Below, one piece after another: positions 15,974-24,652 of a DNA stretch of 64,000 bases. The notes beneath the pieces are model-generated. The model was not told the origin of the DNA, did no database searches, and saw only the letters and a program-made list of their open reading frames with translations. Numbering within the stretch: the first letter of the stretch is position 1; each line of letters begins with the position of its first letter. The translations under genes were made by a program, and so were the position numbers. Location: assembly GCF_015602705.1 (NCBI RefSeq), contig NZ_CP059081.1:1311702-1375701 (forward strand), given 5' to 3'. Source of the DNA: Acinetobacter lwoffii. GTDB taxonomy: Bacteria > Pseudomonadota > Gammaproteobacteria > Pseudomonadales > Moraxellaceae.

Positions 15974-18900
15974 ATGAATGCAGTAATTAAAGGCGCAAAG
16001 GCAGGTGAAGGCAAGGCAAGAAAAGCAGTGATTGCGCCAGATTCAGCACAATCTAAAACCTATATTAAAATTTTGTATGGCTTATCTGAAGGTGAAGTCG
16101 AAGGCTTGGCGAATGGTTTACAGTCTGTTTATTTAGAAGAAACACCGCTGCAAAATCCGACTGGTGGCTGGAACTTTGAAGATGTTCAGGCTGATTTTCG
16201 TCATGGCACCAATGACCAAACTCATATTGAAGGCTTTCCAGACATCTCCTCTGAAACTGCAATCAATGTTGAATTAAAATCTGATACGCCTTGGGTGCGC
16301 TCAGTCACCAATACCGATCTTGACGCAATCCGCTTGCGCTTCAAGTGGGGGCCGCTACGCGAGCAGAATGCTGAAAATGGTGATGTAAAAGGCATCGTCA
16401 TTCAGTATGCGATTGATCTGCAAACTGATGGCGGCACATGGACTGAAGTTTTAAACACCCAGATTGCCGATAAAACCTCTGCAAACTATGAACGCTCACA
16501 CCGTATTGATTTACCAAAATCTGATACTGGCTGGACAGTTCGTGTACGTCGTATTACGCCAAACTCAACTTCAGAATATATCAGCGACAAAATGTATGTT
16601 GATGCATTGACTGAAGTGATTGATCTAAAGCTCAGTTATCCGAATACCGCTTTGCTTGGCCTGCAATATGACGCTGAAACCTTTTCCAATGTGGCAAAAG
16701 TCGCAGTTGATCTAAAGGGGATTAAGCTTCAGGTTCCATCAAATTATGATCCTGTTGCACGCACTTATGCGGGCATGTGGGATGGCACATTTAAACGCGC
16801 CTATACCAATAACCCGGCATGGATTTATTACGATATCTGCACCGCAAAACGCTATGCCTTGGGTGATCGATTAACGTCTGCAATGTTGGATAAATGGTCT
16901 TTATATCGCCTTGCACAGTATTGCGACCAAATGGTGGATGATGGCAAAGGCGGTCAGGAGCCACGTTTTACGTGTAACGTGTATCTACAATCAACCGAAG
17001 ATGCTTATACCATTTTGAGCAAACTGGCAGGCGTATTTCGTGCGATCAGTTATTGGGACGGAAACTCTATTGTCTGTGATGCCGATATTCCGCAAGATAC
17101 CTATTTCACTTACACTCGCGCCAACGTCATTGATGGTCTGTTTGAGTATTCAGGCACTCGTGCGCGTGACCGTCACACCGTTGCAAAAGTGGCTTGGGAT
17201 AATCCTGCAAATCACTACAAGACTGAATATGTCTATGTGCGTGATGAAGCAGCTATTGCAAAGCTCGGTGTGCGTATTGCTGAAATTGATGCTTGGGGTT
17301 GTACGAGTGAGGGGCAGGCACAGCGTGCAGGTCTTTGGGCTTTAAAATCCGAGCAGCTAGAAACTCGCACCGTATCTTTTAAAGTTGGTTTGGATGGTTA
17401 TATTCCGCAGCCGGGCCGTGTGATTGAGATTGCAGATGAGCTTTTCGCTGGTCGTGCCAATGGTGGTCGTATTTTTGCTGTCAGTGCTGATCGCAAAGTC
17501 ATTACTCTGGATCGTGATGATGTCGTGTGCCGTGCCGGAGATAGGCTGGTAGTAAATGGTGAGAATGGTAAAGCGCAAGCTCGAATCGTGTCATCAAAAA
17601 TTGGGCGAAATGTCACAGTCACAGTGGCGTTTGATAGCGTTGCAGCGGAAAATGTCTGGGCAGTTGATGCGCAAGATTTGAAGACTATGAAGTTTCGCGT
17701 CATGAGTATTACTCAGGATGACAAGCATCAATTTTCAATCACTGCGCTGCAGTATGAATCAGCCAAATACGATGCCATCGATTTTGGCGCTTTCATTGAT
17801 GAGCGTCCAATTTCAATCATTAATCCAACTGTTCAAGCGCCTGTCGAGTCCGTATCAATCACATCTGAAACTATGGTGCAGCAAGGCCTTGCAGTGGAAA
17901 CCATGATTATCTCATGGCCACAGGCGCAAGGCGCAACCAAGTACCAGGCAGAATGGCGCAAGGATGATGGCACCTGGATTAAGTTGCCGATTACCGGAAA
18001 TAACTCAGCTGAAGTGCCAGGCATTTATGCGGGTAATTATGAAGCGCGTGTGACTGCAATTTCAGCCTTTGATATTGCTTCACTGCCAACATATTCAATT
18101 CTGACTGCGCTGACCGGAAAACAAGGCTTGCCGCCTGCTTTGGCAAATCTATCAGCCACCGGCATTCTGTTCGGTTATCGCCTGAACTGGTCTTTCCCTG
18201 CGGTTGGTGCGCTTGATACTGCATATACGGAAATTGAGATTTCTAGCACAGCCAACGGTGCCAATGCTGCGCAGCTTGGCTTATTTGCATATCCGACCAC
18301 GACGCATGATATTCAGGGCATGCAGCCAAACTTAACCCGCTTTTTCCGTGGTCGCTTGATTGATCGAATCGGGAATATCGGCCCGTGGTCGAATTGGGTT
18401 AGCGCAACTACATCAGCAGATGCCTCCGCTGTTCTGGATATTTTGTCGGGAAAAATCAGTGAAACGCAACTGGCGCAGGATTTAGCAACTAAAATTGCAG
18501 ATATTGACCAGTATGATCAGCGTATTTCCGATGCTGAACAGGCTGTAGTTGAGGTTGAAAATCAGGTCAGCGGCATTTTGGAAAGCCAGGAAAATATCAT
18601 TGATGAACAGGGTATTTTATCTGAGAAAGTTAACGGTGTTTACGCTCGAGTAAATCCATTAACTGCCGATGGTTTGTGGACGGTCGATAGCACATTAACC
18701 GAGGCCACTGCGTGGGATCTGTATTCTGCGCAGATTCTTGGTGATCAAGTTATTGCTGAGCGTGTTTCTCAAGTTCAAACCCAGACGAATGGCAATACAG
18801 CTACGGTTCAAGAGGTCGCACAATCAGTCAATGGCTTGTATGCCCAGAAGTACATCAAGCTTGACGTAAACGGCAAGGTCGCTGGTTGGGGCGGTGCTAA

Positions 18901-19786
18901 CGATGGCAAGGAATCCAATTTCATTCTGAACTTTGATTCATTTGCGATTGGTTCAGGGAATAGCACTGGTTACTACCCATTCATTTTCCGCAATACGCCA
19001 TTCACCGATCCAGTGACAGGCACAGTGTTTCCAGTCTCTGCCTATCTAAAATCAGCAATGATGGATTATGAGTCTGTCAAAACTTCGCATATTGAAGATT
19101 TGGCAGTTAAGACTGCAAAAATCGATGATTTGGCGGTGACTACTGCGAAGATTGGCGATCTACAGGTCGATACACTGAAGATTAAAGACAATGCTGTTAC
19201 GGTTCCTGTGGGAGTTAGGTACAACACGTTAATAATTAGCACAGACGCTGTTAGGAACGCTATGAATGACTACGCTGGGGCTCAGGGCTGGCGCGACCCA
19301 AATACAGGAGCATGGCAATTTCCAACCAATCTGCAAGGGGCTATTACAGTATGGGAGGCCGCCACGCCTGCGTTATTTAATATTACCGTACCAAGGGCAG
19401 GGGGGAAGTGCCGAATAGATTTAAGCCTAAGCACAAGTATCGACAGAGGCGTGTGGGGTGGAACATACGTGGGTATTGGTCCCGGCAACCAGCCAGAGTC
19501 TGTATTAAAAGATATTCGCATGTTTATCTCACTCTATAGGGGAGGCACCTTAATTGGCAGAACATCCATGTCCCCAACAACATTTTCAGGATCAACCGTA
19601 GGGTTTATTGGAAACGTATCCTTGATGGCACTTGATGACGCACCAATGACAGGGAATGCGGTCTATACGGGCAAAATTAGTTTTGGTTATATTGGCAGTA
19701 TTTCTAACAGCATTACCGTAACACCATTTGCTGGAACCTTATCTATTGAGCAAATGACCGTATCCGCCTTGGAGATTAAAAAATGA
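15974..19786 (+). CDS. Central tail tip / host specificity protein J
   Basis: The 1270-residue protein is the J homologue of lambda. The N-terminal 600 residues form the hub-like domains and two fibronectin-III-like regions follow at about 625-815. A helical region and a DUF1983-like domain come next, then four tandem 10-residue units near 1035-1075 (SHIEDLAVKT, AKIDDLAVTT, AKIGDLQVDT, LKIKDNAVTV). The last 195 residues are a beta-rich tip that should bind the receptor. Codon use in this last part differs from the rest, which suggests exchange of the receptor-binding tip. Confidence 0.9.
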   Translation: MNAVIKGAKAGEGKARKAVIAPDSAQSKTYIKILYGLSEGEVEGLANGLQSVYLEETPLQNPTGGWNFEDVQADFRHGTNDQTHIEGFPDISSETAINVELKSDTPWVRSVTNTDLDAIRLRFKWGPLREQNAENGDVKGIVIQYAIDLQTDGGTWTEVLNTQIADKTSANYERSHRIDLPKSDTGWTVRVRRITPNSTSEYISDKMYVDALTEVIDLKLSYPNTALLGLQYDAETFSNVAKVAVDLKGIKLQVPSNYDPVARTYAGMWDGTFKRAYTNNPAWIYYDICTAKRYALGDRLTSAMLDKWSLYRLAQYCDQMVDDGKGGQEPRFTCNVYLQSTEDAYTILSKLAGVFRAISYWDGNSIVCDADIPQDTYFTYTRANVIDGLFEYSGTRARDRHTVAKVAWDNPANHYKTEYVYVRDEAAIAKLGVRIAEIDAWGCTSEGQAQRAGLWALKSEQLETRTVSFKVGLDGYIPQPGRVIEIADELFAGRANGGRIFAVSADRKVITLDRDDVVCRAGDRLVVNGENGKAQARIVSSKIGRNVTVTVAFDSVAAENVWAVDAQDLKTMKFRVMSITQDDKHQFSITALQYESAKYDAIDFGAFIDERPISIINPTVQAPVESVSITSETMVQQGLAVETMIISWPQAQGATKYQAEWRKDDGTWIKLPITGNNSAEVPGIYAGNYEARVTAISAFDIASLPTYSILTALTGKQGLPPALANLSATGILFGYRLNWSFPAVGALDTAYTEIEISSTANGANAAQLGLFAYPTTTHDIQGMQPNLTRFFRGRLIDRIGNIGPWSNWVSATTSADASAVLDILSGKISETQLAQDLATKIADIDQYDQRISDAEQAVVEVENQVSGILESQENIIDEQGILSEKVNGVYARVNPLTADGLWTVDSTLTEATAWDLYSAQILGDQVIAERVSQVQTQTNGNTATVQEVAQSVNGLYAQKYIKLDVNGKVAGWGGANDGKESNFILNFDSFAIGSGNSTGYYPFIFRNTPFTDPVTGTVFPVSAYLKSAMMDYESVKTSHIEDLAVKTAKIDDLAVTTAKIGDLQVDTLKIKDNAVTVPVGVRYNTLIISTDAVRNAMNDYAGAQGWRDPNTGAWQFPTNLQGAITVWEAATPALFNITVPRAGGKCRIDLSLSTSIDRGVWGGTYVGIGPGNQPESVLKDIRMFISLYRGGTLIGRTSMSPTTFSGSTVGFIGNVSLMALDDAPMTGNAVYTGKISFGYIGSISNSITVTPFAGTLSIEQMTVSALEIKK

Positions 19787-20325
19787 CAGCCATAGTAAGT
19801 ATAAGAACAGGAGAATTTTCCTTTAGTGTGCAGGGTAGTATTGAAGTAGTAGAACTAAACACTCCTGAAGGTTACATGGCGGTTGAAGACCCTCCTGAAC
19901 CAAATATGTATTATCAGGATGGCTGGGTAGCAATGCCCGCTCAGCCATCCCCATACCACATATTTAATTACGATCTAAAGGATTGGATTGACCCCCGCAC
20001 CCTAGATGAAATCAAAGCTCAGAAATGGGCCGAGATTAAAGCCATGCGCGACCGACTGGAGTTTGGCGGCTTTGAGTTTGATGGCGGTATTTATGATTCA
20101 GATCAAGTTTCTCAGGGTCGAATTATGGGCGCGGCTGCGGCTGGGCTAGATCAAGTCTGGACATTGAGAGACAACACGACTGTTAATCTGACAGCATCAC
20201 AACTACAGCAACTCTATGCAGCATTACAAGCCCATATCGCAAGCGTTCACGAGAGAGGGCGCGTTGCAAGACAACTAATCTTTGAAGCTGAAACCAAAGA
20301 GCAAGTCGAAGCAGTTAATTTATAG
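19783..20325 (+). CDS. DUF4376 phage tail protein
   Basis: The 180-residue protein starts in an ATGA overlap with J. Residues 80-175 match DUF4376, marked by EFGGFEFDGGIYDSD and the later QVWTLRDNTTVNLTA stretch. The N-terminal part is variable and looks matched to the J tip. Proteins with this domain follow fibre or J genes and probably aid assembly or cap the tip. Confidence 0.75.
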   Translation: MTAIVSIRTGEFSFSVQGSIEVVELNTPEGYMAVEDPPEPNMYYQDGWVAMPAQPSPYHIFNYDLKDWIDPRTLDEIKAQKWAEIKAMRDRLEFGGFEFDGGIYDSDQVSQGRIMGAAAAGLDQVWTLRDNTTVNLTASQLQQLYAALQAHIASVHERGRVARQLIFEAETKEQVEAVNL

Positions 20326-20345
20326 CACCTTCGGGTGCTTTTTTA
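20324..20345 (+). terminator. Intrinsic terminator after the DUF4376 gene
   Basis: AGCACC-TTCG-GGTGCT is followed by a run of T. The first arm starts inside the stop codon of the preceding gene. Confidence 0.8.
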
Positions 20346-20367
20346 TTACCAAAATTTAGGGGGCGGC

Positions 20368-20925
20368 ATGTCAAATGACTACTCATCTGATCCACCAGTA
20401 GCAACAGCAGGGCAGCTTCTTGCCATCTCAGACAAGATTAATGACATATCCAAAAGCATGGATAAGTTAGCTGAAATGCCCCAAAAGCTCGACCGTATGA
20501 ATATGCAGCTCGAGCAACTCAATAAAGAGCATCAGCAAACTCGGAATGATTTAAGTCAAACCCGAGATAATCTGCAAGACGATCTGGATCGGGCCAAGTC
20601 AAACTTTAAAAGTGAGATTAAACAAGTCCGAAATGAGATTGATCCGAAGTTCAAAGAAATGGATATGCAGATCAGGGTACTCCATGAGAGCAAAACCAAG
20701 ATTGATAACACCACAAGTCTTGTGCGCTTTGGTGGCATTTTCTTGGCTGGCTTATTTGTGGTTGCCTGGAATACTCAAACATCCAAGACAGACACGGTAA
20801 ACACTCAGACAATGGCAAATAGCCAGTCCATCCAAGTCCTTGAAAAACAATCTGACCAACTTTTAAGAACAGTTGAAGAAATCCGCAACAAACTTTATGA
20901 ACGAAATATGAGAGAGGAAAAATGA
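20368..20925 (+). CDS. Coiled-coil membrane protein of the lysis region
   Basis: ATG 20368 with AGGGGG upstream gives 185 residues; the in-frame start at 20335 overlaps the terminator. A long polar coiled coil spans about residues 30-115, a membrane segment lies near 122-138, and a second helix follows to the end. It is coupled to the holin by an ATGA overlap, so it may assist lysis, but no spanin or holin family was recognised. Confidence 0.65.
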   Translation: MSNDYSSDPPVATAGQLLAISDKINDISKSMDKLAEMPQKLDRMNMQLEQLNKEHQQTRNDLSQTRDNLQDDLDRAKSNFKSEIKQVRNEIDPKFKEMDMQIRVLHESKTKIDNTTSLVRFGGIFLAGLFVVAWNTQTSKTDTVNTQTMANSQSIQVLEKQSDQLLRTVEEIRNKLYERNMREEK

Positions 20926-21140
20926 AATTAATCCCCGAAAATGTCTGGAAATATTTATCTGTAAAGCTCCCAATTATCGGAGCTTTTTTATTGGGTGTGC
21001 TTCCTGTTTTAATTCAAGAGGGCATTAATACACAGCTCATTCCGACTGAATACCATGCTATTTTGCTTTCAGTTGTATTGCCTGCATTGGCGTACATTGG
21101 CCGTAAGATTGCACAGCCTAAAGTTAAGGGTAGCCCATAA
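20922..21140 (+). CDS. Holin
   Basis: The 72-residue product has two hydrophobic segments (about 16-32 and 44-60) and a short basic C-terminus (KIAQPKVKG). The size and its place just before the lysozyme gene fit a class II holin, which opens the inner membrane at lysis. A terminator-like hairpin lies within codons 14-23. Confidence 0.75.
   Translation: MKLIPENVWKYLSVKLPIIGAFLLGVLPVLIQEGINTQLIPTEYHAILLSVVLPALAYIGRKIAQPKVKGSP
20963..20989 (+). terminator. Terminator-like hairpin inside the holin gene
   Basis: AAAGCTCC and GGAGCTTT pair around an 8-base loop and run into six T, all within the holin reading frame. If active, it would reduce holin and lysozyme transcription unless antitermination or translating ribosomes prevent folding. 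Confidence 0.5.
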
Positions 21141-21715
21141 TGAAACACATATTTGATTTCTTACGAAAGATCAGTGGTGGCAAACTCACCCAAAAGCAGG
21201 TTGATGCTGCAGATAAGCTGATTGCAACTGCTTATGATGACCTGAACGATGTGTTGGGTATCGCCACAGATGAAATGCATGTGAGTCCAAGTGGAGTCGA
21301 TTTGATCTGCAATTTTGAAGGTCTGCGACTGAAAGCCTATGATGATGGCGTAGGTGTATGGACTATTGGTTTCGGCACCACAAAATACCCAAATGGTATT
21401 CGTGTCAAAAAAGGGGATACCTGCACACTGGATCAAGCCAAAGCTTATATGCAGAACGATCTGAAATCATTTGAGCAGACTGTAAATAATACGGTCAAAG
21501 TTCCACTCAATCAGAATCAGTTCGATGCTTTAGTTTCACTGGCCTACAACATTGGATCAACTGCATTCAAAAATTCCACTTTGGTTAGGCAACTAAATGA
21601 AGGAAATTATAAAGCTGCTGCCAATCAATTTAATGTTTGGGTCAATGCTGGTGGCAAGCGCATGCAAGGTCTGGTGAACCGCCGGGCTGCAGAAAGGACT
21701 TTATTCTTAAAATAG
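21140..21715 (+). CDS. Endolysin, GH24 lysozyme
   Basis: The 191-residue enzyme has the T4-type lysozyme core. Glu60, Asp69 and Thr75 are spaced as Glu11, Asp20 and Thr26 of T4 lysozyme, in FEGLRLKAYDD and VWTIGFG. It should cut the glycan strands of peptidoglycan. The 50-residue N-terminal extension is not part of the GH24 fold. It lacks a clear signal peptide, so release through the holin is likely. Start ATG overlaps the holin stop. Confidence 0.9.
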   Translation: MKHIFDFLRKISGGKLTQKQVDAADKLIATAYDDLNDVLGIATDEMHVSPSGVDLICNFEGLRLKAYDDGVGVWTIGFGTTKYPNGIRVKKGDTCTLDQAKAYMQNDLKSFEQTVNNTVKVPLNQNQFDALVSLAYNIGSTAFKNSTLVRQLNEGNYKAAANQFNVWVNAGGKRMQGLVNRRAAERTLFLK

Positions 21716-21721
21716 ATAAAT

Positions 21722-21744
21722 GCCCTCAAATGAGGGCTTTGTTT
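21722..21744 (+). terminator. Intrinsic terminator at the end of the late operon
   Basis: GCCCTC-AAAT-GAGGGC is followed by TTTGTTT. It closes the late operon and faces the minus-strand umuC gene. Confidence 0.75.
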
Positions 21745-21768
21745 ATCATTAAAATAAGTGACTGGTTA

Positions 21769-23064
21769 TTAATTAATCCTCAGAATCCCTTCCCAACTAA
21801 AATAGTTCTGAGTCAGATTTTGTCTGGCCATTGCCCATGCTCGACCATGCATTTTGCATGGACCAATTGCTATTTTCTTATCTCCAAATCTCACCTTAAC
21901 CTGTTCAAGGGCAGATTGAAGTTTCTCATTCTTCTCTATTTGAGTACTATCAGATAGAAGGTCATATATGTATATCGATTTTGGCTCAATTGCAGTCAAA
22001 ATTACACCGCATTTCTTAAACTCGATTCCTTCTTGAAACAGCTCATTCATTCGCTTCATTACAGCCCGGTTCATGACGGCAGCACAATCAGTCGGCTCAG
22101 CAAATCCGATATTGATCGACTTGTTATAGAAAGGCCTGCTCTTGTCAAAAGGATTGGACTGGGCAAAAGCAATCACACAACCACAAAGAGATTCATCTCC
22201 TCTTAACCGCTTAACAGCATTCTGTAGGTAATCACTCATTGCCTCAGATAATGATTGGATATCTATTACCCGAGCGCCAAATGAGCGTGATGAAATGATT
22301 TGCTTCTTGGTTGGCGCAGCCTGCTCAAGTTCGATACATGAAATCCCTTGTAGCTCCATTACAGTTCTCTGCATCACCACAGAAAATAGTTTTCCCATTT
22401 GATGTGAATTAGACCTAGCTAAATCAAGAACAGTATTAACACCTAAGCTTTTTAGTTTTTTACTATGCTGACGACCCACTCCCCAAACTTCGGAGACATC
22501 AATCAGACTAGAAAAATAATCACGATGTTTAGTATCCATAGAAACCAGATCACAAACACCATTGAAGCGTTTTGCTTTTTTAGCCATATGATTGGCAAGC
22601 TTTGCTTCGGTCTTTGATCGACCAATACCGACACAAACCGGTAATCCGATCCACTGCAAGATCCGCTGTCGCATATTTTGCGCATATTCAACCAGGTCAT
22701 AATTTTCAGAATAGGCAGTAAGCCTTAAAAAGCACTCATCAATCGAATAAACTTCCTGCTCACCTGGCGCCACGTAATCAGCCAGAATCGAATGGAAACG
22801 TTGAGACATTTCAGCATACAAAGCATAGTTACTCGAAAGTACCTGTACATTATGTTTTTCGACAATATCCCTAACCTGGAATAGGGGGACACCCATCTTA
22901 ATACCAAGATCTTTTGCTTCTTGGGAACGTGCAACTGCACAGCCGTCGTTATTTGAAAGAACAATGACCGGCACATCTTTAAGTTTAGGATTAAATAGGC
23001 GCTCACAGCTTACATAGCAATTATTTACATCAATGAGCGCGTATATTTCATTGTTATAGCTCAT
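21769..23064 (-). CDS. umuC: Y-family DNA polymerase UmuC
   Basis: The 431-residue enzyme shows the UmuC pattern: [16 protein letters not shown] near residue 9 with the first catalytic Asp, [10 protein letters not shown] near 104-113 with the Asp-Glu pair, and a C-terminal region ending [16 protein letters not shown]. It would be the catalytic subunit of error-prone polymerase V after SOS induction. It overlaps umuD by 4 bp. Several UmuDC copies are common in Acinetobacter, often in prophages and plasmids. Confidence 0.93.
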   Translation of the reverse strand: MSYNNEIYALIDVNNCYVSCERLFNPKLKDVPVIVLSNNDGCAVARSQEAKDLGIKMGVPLFQVRDIVEKHNVQVLSSNYALYAEMSQRFHSILADYVAPGEQEVYSIDECFLRLTAYSENYDLVEYAQNMRQRILQWIGLPVCVGIGRSKTEAKLANHMAKKAKRFNGVCDLVSMDTKHRDYFSSLIDVSEVWGVGRQHSKKLKSLGVNTVLDLARSNSHQMGKLFSVVMQRTVMELQGISCIELEQAAPTKKQIISSRSFGARVIDIQSLSEAMSDYLQNAVKRLRGDESLCGCVIAFAQSNPFDKSRPFYNKSINIGFAEPTDCAAVMNRAVMKRMNELFQEGIEFKKCGVILTAIEPKSIYIYDLLSDSTQIEKNEKLQSALEQVKVRFGDKKIAIGPCKMHGRAWAMARQNLTQNYFSWEGILRIN

Positions 23065-23618
23065 CTGAATTTCTTGATTACATTTGTGACTACACCCCAG
23101 ATTTCAAATTGCTGCCCTTCTTGGGGATGAATATCTGGATAACCCTCATTCTCAGCTTTCAACCAGCAACCTTTCGCATCAATAATTAGCCGTTTCACTG
23201 TCAATTCATTATCGATACTGGCAATCACAATATCTCTATGCCTAGCCTGAATACTGCGATCTACAACCAAGGCGTCATTAATATCAATTCCTGCATTTAG
23301 CATAGAAAGAGAATCCGCACGAACAATAAAAGTAGCATTCGCATTATTAATGAGGTACTCATTCAGATCGATTTTTTTATCAATATAATCTTGAGCGGGC
23401 GAGGGGAATCCAGCTTGAACGCGTTCGGTTGCCAAGGGTATTTCTATTTTTGTGACAGGATCAAACTGACGGATATCACTAATTTCATTTTCTTTTTTAA
23501 GAGATTCTAGGTATTCTTTAATATCAAGAATTTTAGATTCAGGCACTCGAATAACTTTAGTCTCTTCAGACTTTTTTCGACCTGCCCCGGCTCGAAAACC
23601 CCCATGAGTACTGTTCAT
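23061..23618 (-). CDS. umuD: UmuD with extended N-terminus (UmuDAb-like)
   Basis: The preferred start at 23618 ([16 protein letters not shown]) has AAGGAG 10 bases upstream and gives 185 residues, longer than the 139 of E. coli UmuD. An Ala-Gly cleavage site in QAGFPSP, Ser in ADSLSM and Lys in ELTVKRL form the LexA-type Ser-Lys protease. The basic N-terminus resembles DNA-binding starts. In A. baumannii a long UmuD (UmuDAb) represses error-prone polymerase genes, so this copy may do so too. RecA should stimulate its self-cleavage. Confidence 0.88.
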   Translation of the reverse strand: MNSTHGGFRAGAGRKKSEETKVIRVPESKILDIKEYLESLKKENEISDIRQFDPVTKIEIPLATERVQAGFPSPAQDYIDKKIDLNEYLINNANATFIVRADSLSMLNAGIDINDALVVDRSIQARHRDIVIASIDNELTVKRLIIDAKGCWLKAENEGYPDIHPQEGQQFEIWGVVTNVIKKFR

Positions 23619-23866
23619 AACTTTACGACTCCTTGATTTTTGTAACAATAATCAAGATTGTAAAGACTCGATAAAAATCAAACAAATAAAATAAATCTTT
23701 TAAATTCAAAGATGCGTCATAGAGTGACGCAAAATTATGATATTTCGGATGAACGGTTACAGTACTAATTGACTTGGTAAAGACTCTTAGCCAGAGCTGC
23801 ACAGCTCATTCAATTACGACGAATGTGAATGTGGGGATATGTGTGAAGGCCCTTTGACAAAAAAGC

Positions 23867-24283
23867 TTAAAAAATTTGTGGCATCTTGTCTGCAATCTGG
23901 ACTAGATTGGTAATTATAGTGCTGCCATTTGCGGTATTTGCCAGAAAGTCGGAAAGAAAGCTGGTCCTAACAATTGCTTCTTTCTGCGCCCCATCTGCTT
24001 TTTTCACATCCAAAAGCAAACTTTTAAGCTCTTCAATATTAGTATCATTAGGCAATCCCAGTTGATTAATTAAGGAGCCATCAACCTCCTGAACACCAAA
24101 AGCTTTATTTCCTTGAGCGGTATGATCATAGAAAACAACATCGCTGCTCTGATCAAAAGTTACCCCATTACGACCATTATCATTGGTTGTAGTGTTAATA
24201 AATCGCGCTTTGGAATTTTTCCCTAAACTCACACCATCAATACCATTGTTGGAGAAATCGCAGTTTATAAATTCAATAGTCAT
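23867..24283 (-). CDS. Small beta-helix repeat protein at the prophage end
   Basis: The start at 24283 (MTIEFINCDF) has GAGG upstream and gives 138 residues. Residues 1-75 carry right-handed beta-helix repeats of the type N.FSNNGIDGVSL and TNDNGRNGVTF. A helical C-terminus follows from about 85. It has no signal peptide and resembles hypothetical parallel beta-helix proteins near prophages. It may be lysogen-expressed cargo. The function is unknown. A longer upstream frame to 24358 lacks a good ribosome-binding site. Confidence 0.6.
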   Translation of the reverse strand: MTIEFINCDFSNNGIDGVSLGKNSKARFINTTTNDNGRNGVTFDQSSDVVFYDHTAQGNKAFGVQEVDGSLINQLGLPNDTNIEELKSLLLDVKKADGAQKEAIVRTSFLSDFLANTANGSTIITNLVQIADKMPQIF

Positions 24284-24652
24284 AATTTTCGCCTCATTAA
24301 TAAGATCTATTAATATAACCCAAACCCCACCCAGATTCCTTCCTAAAAACCTCTCCATTCTTTATCGCGTGCTCTATGTAAAAGTAGGCCCATGTTTTCA
24401 TTTTTAACTCTCACTCTTTTTATTTTAAAATGGATGATATAATCAGCCCTAACAAGTAGTTATTGCTTGTGGATAACTTTAATATTACGCCAGTTTTTCG
24501 CCAGTTATTTATAAGTATTTGTTTTCAGACAATAAAAAGCCCCATGGTTAGGGGCTAGTCGTATATAGGTCAAGCCCATATACTGTAAGAGGCTCATCTC
24601 AAACTGAGAGTATTAGAACACAGCAGCCTTTAAATAACCATCTAAATCTGAT
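24284..24652. other. Gene-free prophage/chromosome boundary region
   Basis: This stretch has no convincing gene. It holds an 11-bp tandem repeat (CGCCAGTTTTT at 24488-24498 and CGCCAGTTATT at 24499-24509) and an imperfect inverted repeat GTATATAGG/CCATATAC near 24561-24585, either of which could be part of an attachment site. It also holds a minus-strand terminator at 24531-24556. The exact attR cannot be placed without the left end. Confidence 0.45.
24531..24556 (-). terminator. Intrinsic terminator downstream of the hydrolase gene
   Basis: Read on the minus strand, AGCCCC and GGGGCT pair around a 7-base loop and are followed by TTTTATTG. It lies about 100 bp after the hydrolase stop and marks chromosome sequence. 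Confidence 0.65.

Larger units (their letters stand above)
1..24530. mobile_element. Right-hand part of a lambda-like siphophage prophage
   Basis: The plus strand carries head, tail and lysis genes in the order usual for lambda-like siphophages: scaffold, capsid, connectors, tail tube, G/GT, tape measure, M, L, K, I, J, holin and lysozyme. A minus-strand umuDC pair and a small beta-helix gene close it. The left end, integrase and lysis-lysogeny switch are outside the window. The right boundary is uncertain. It should fall between the last phage-like gene (start at 24283) and the terminator of the chromosomal hydrolase gene near 24531-24556. No tRNA gene or clear att core was seen there. Confidence 0.93.

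Noticed and set aside
23800..23916. Plus-strand Cys-rich frame after the umuD gene
   Set aside because: It opens after a TAG without a usable start codon and runs antisense into the beta-helix gene.
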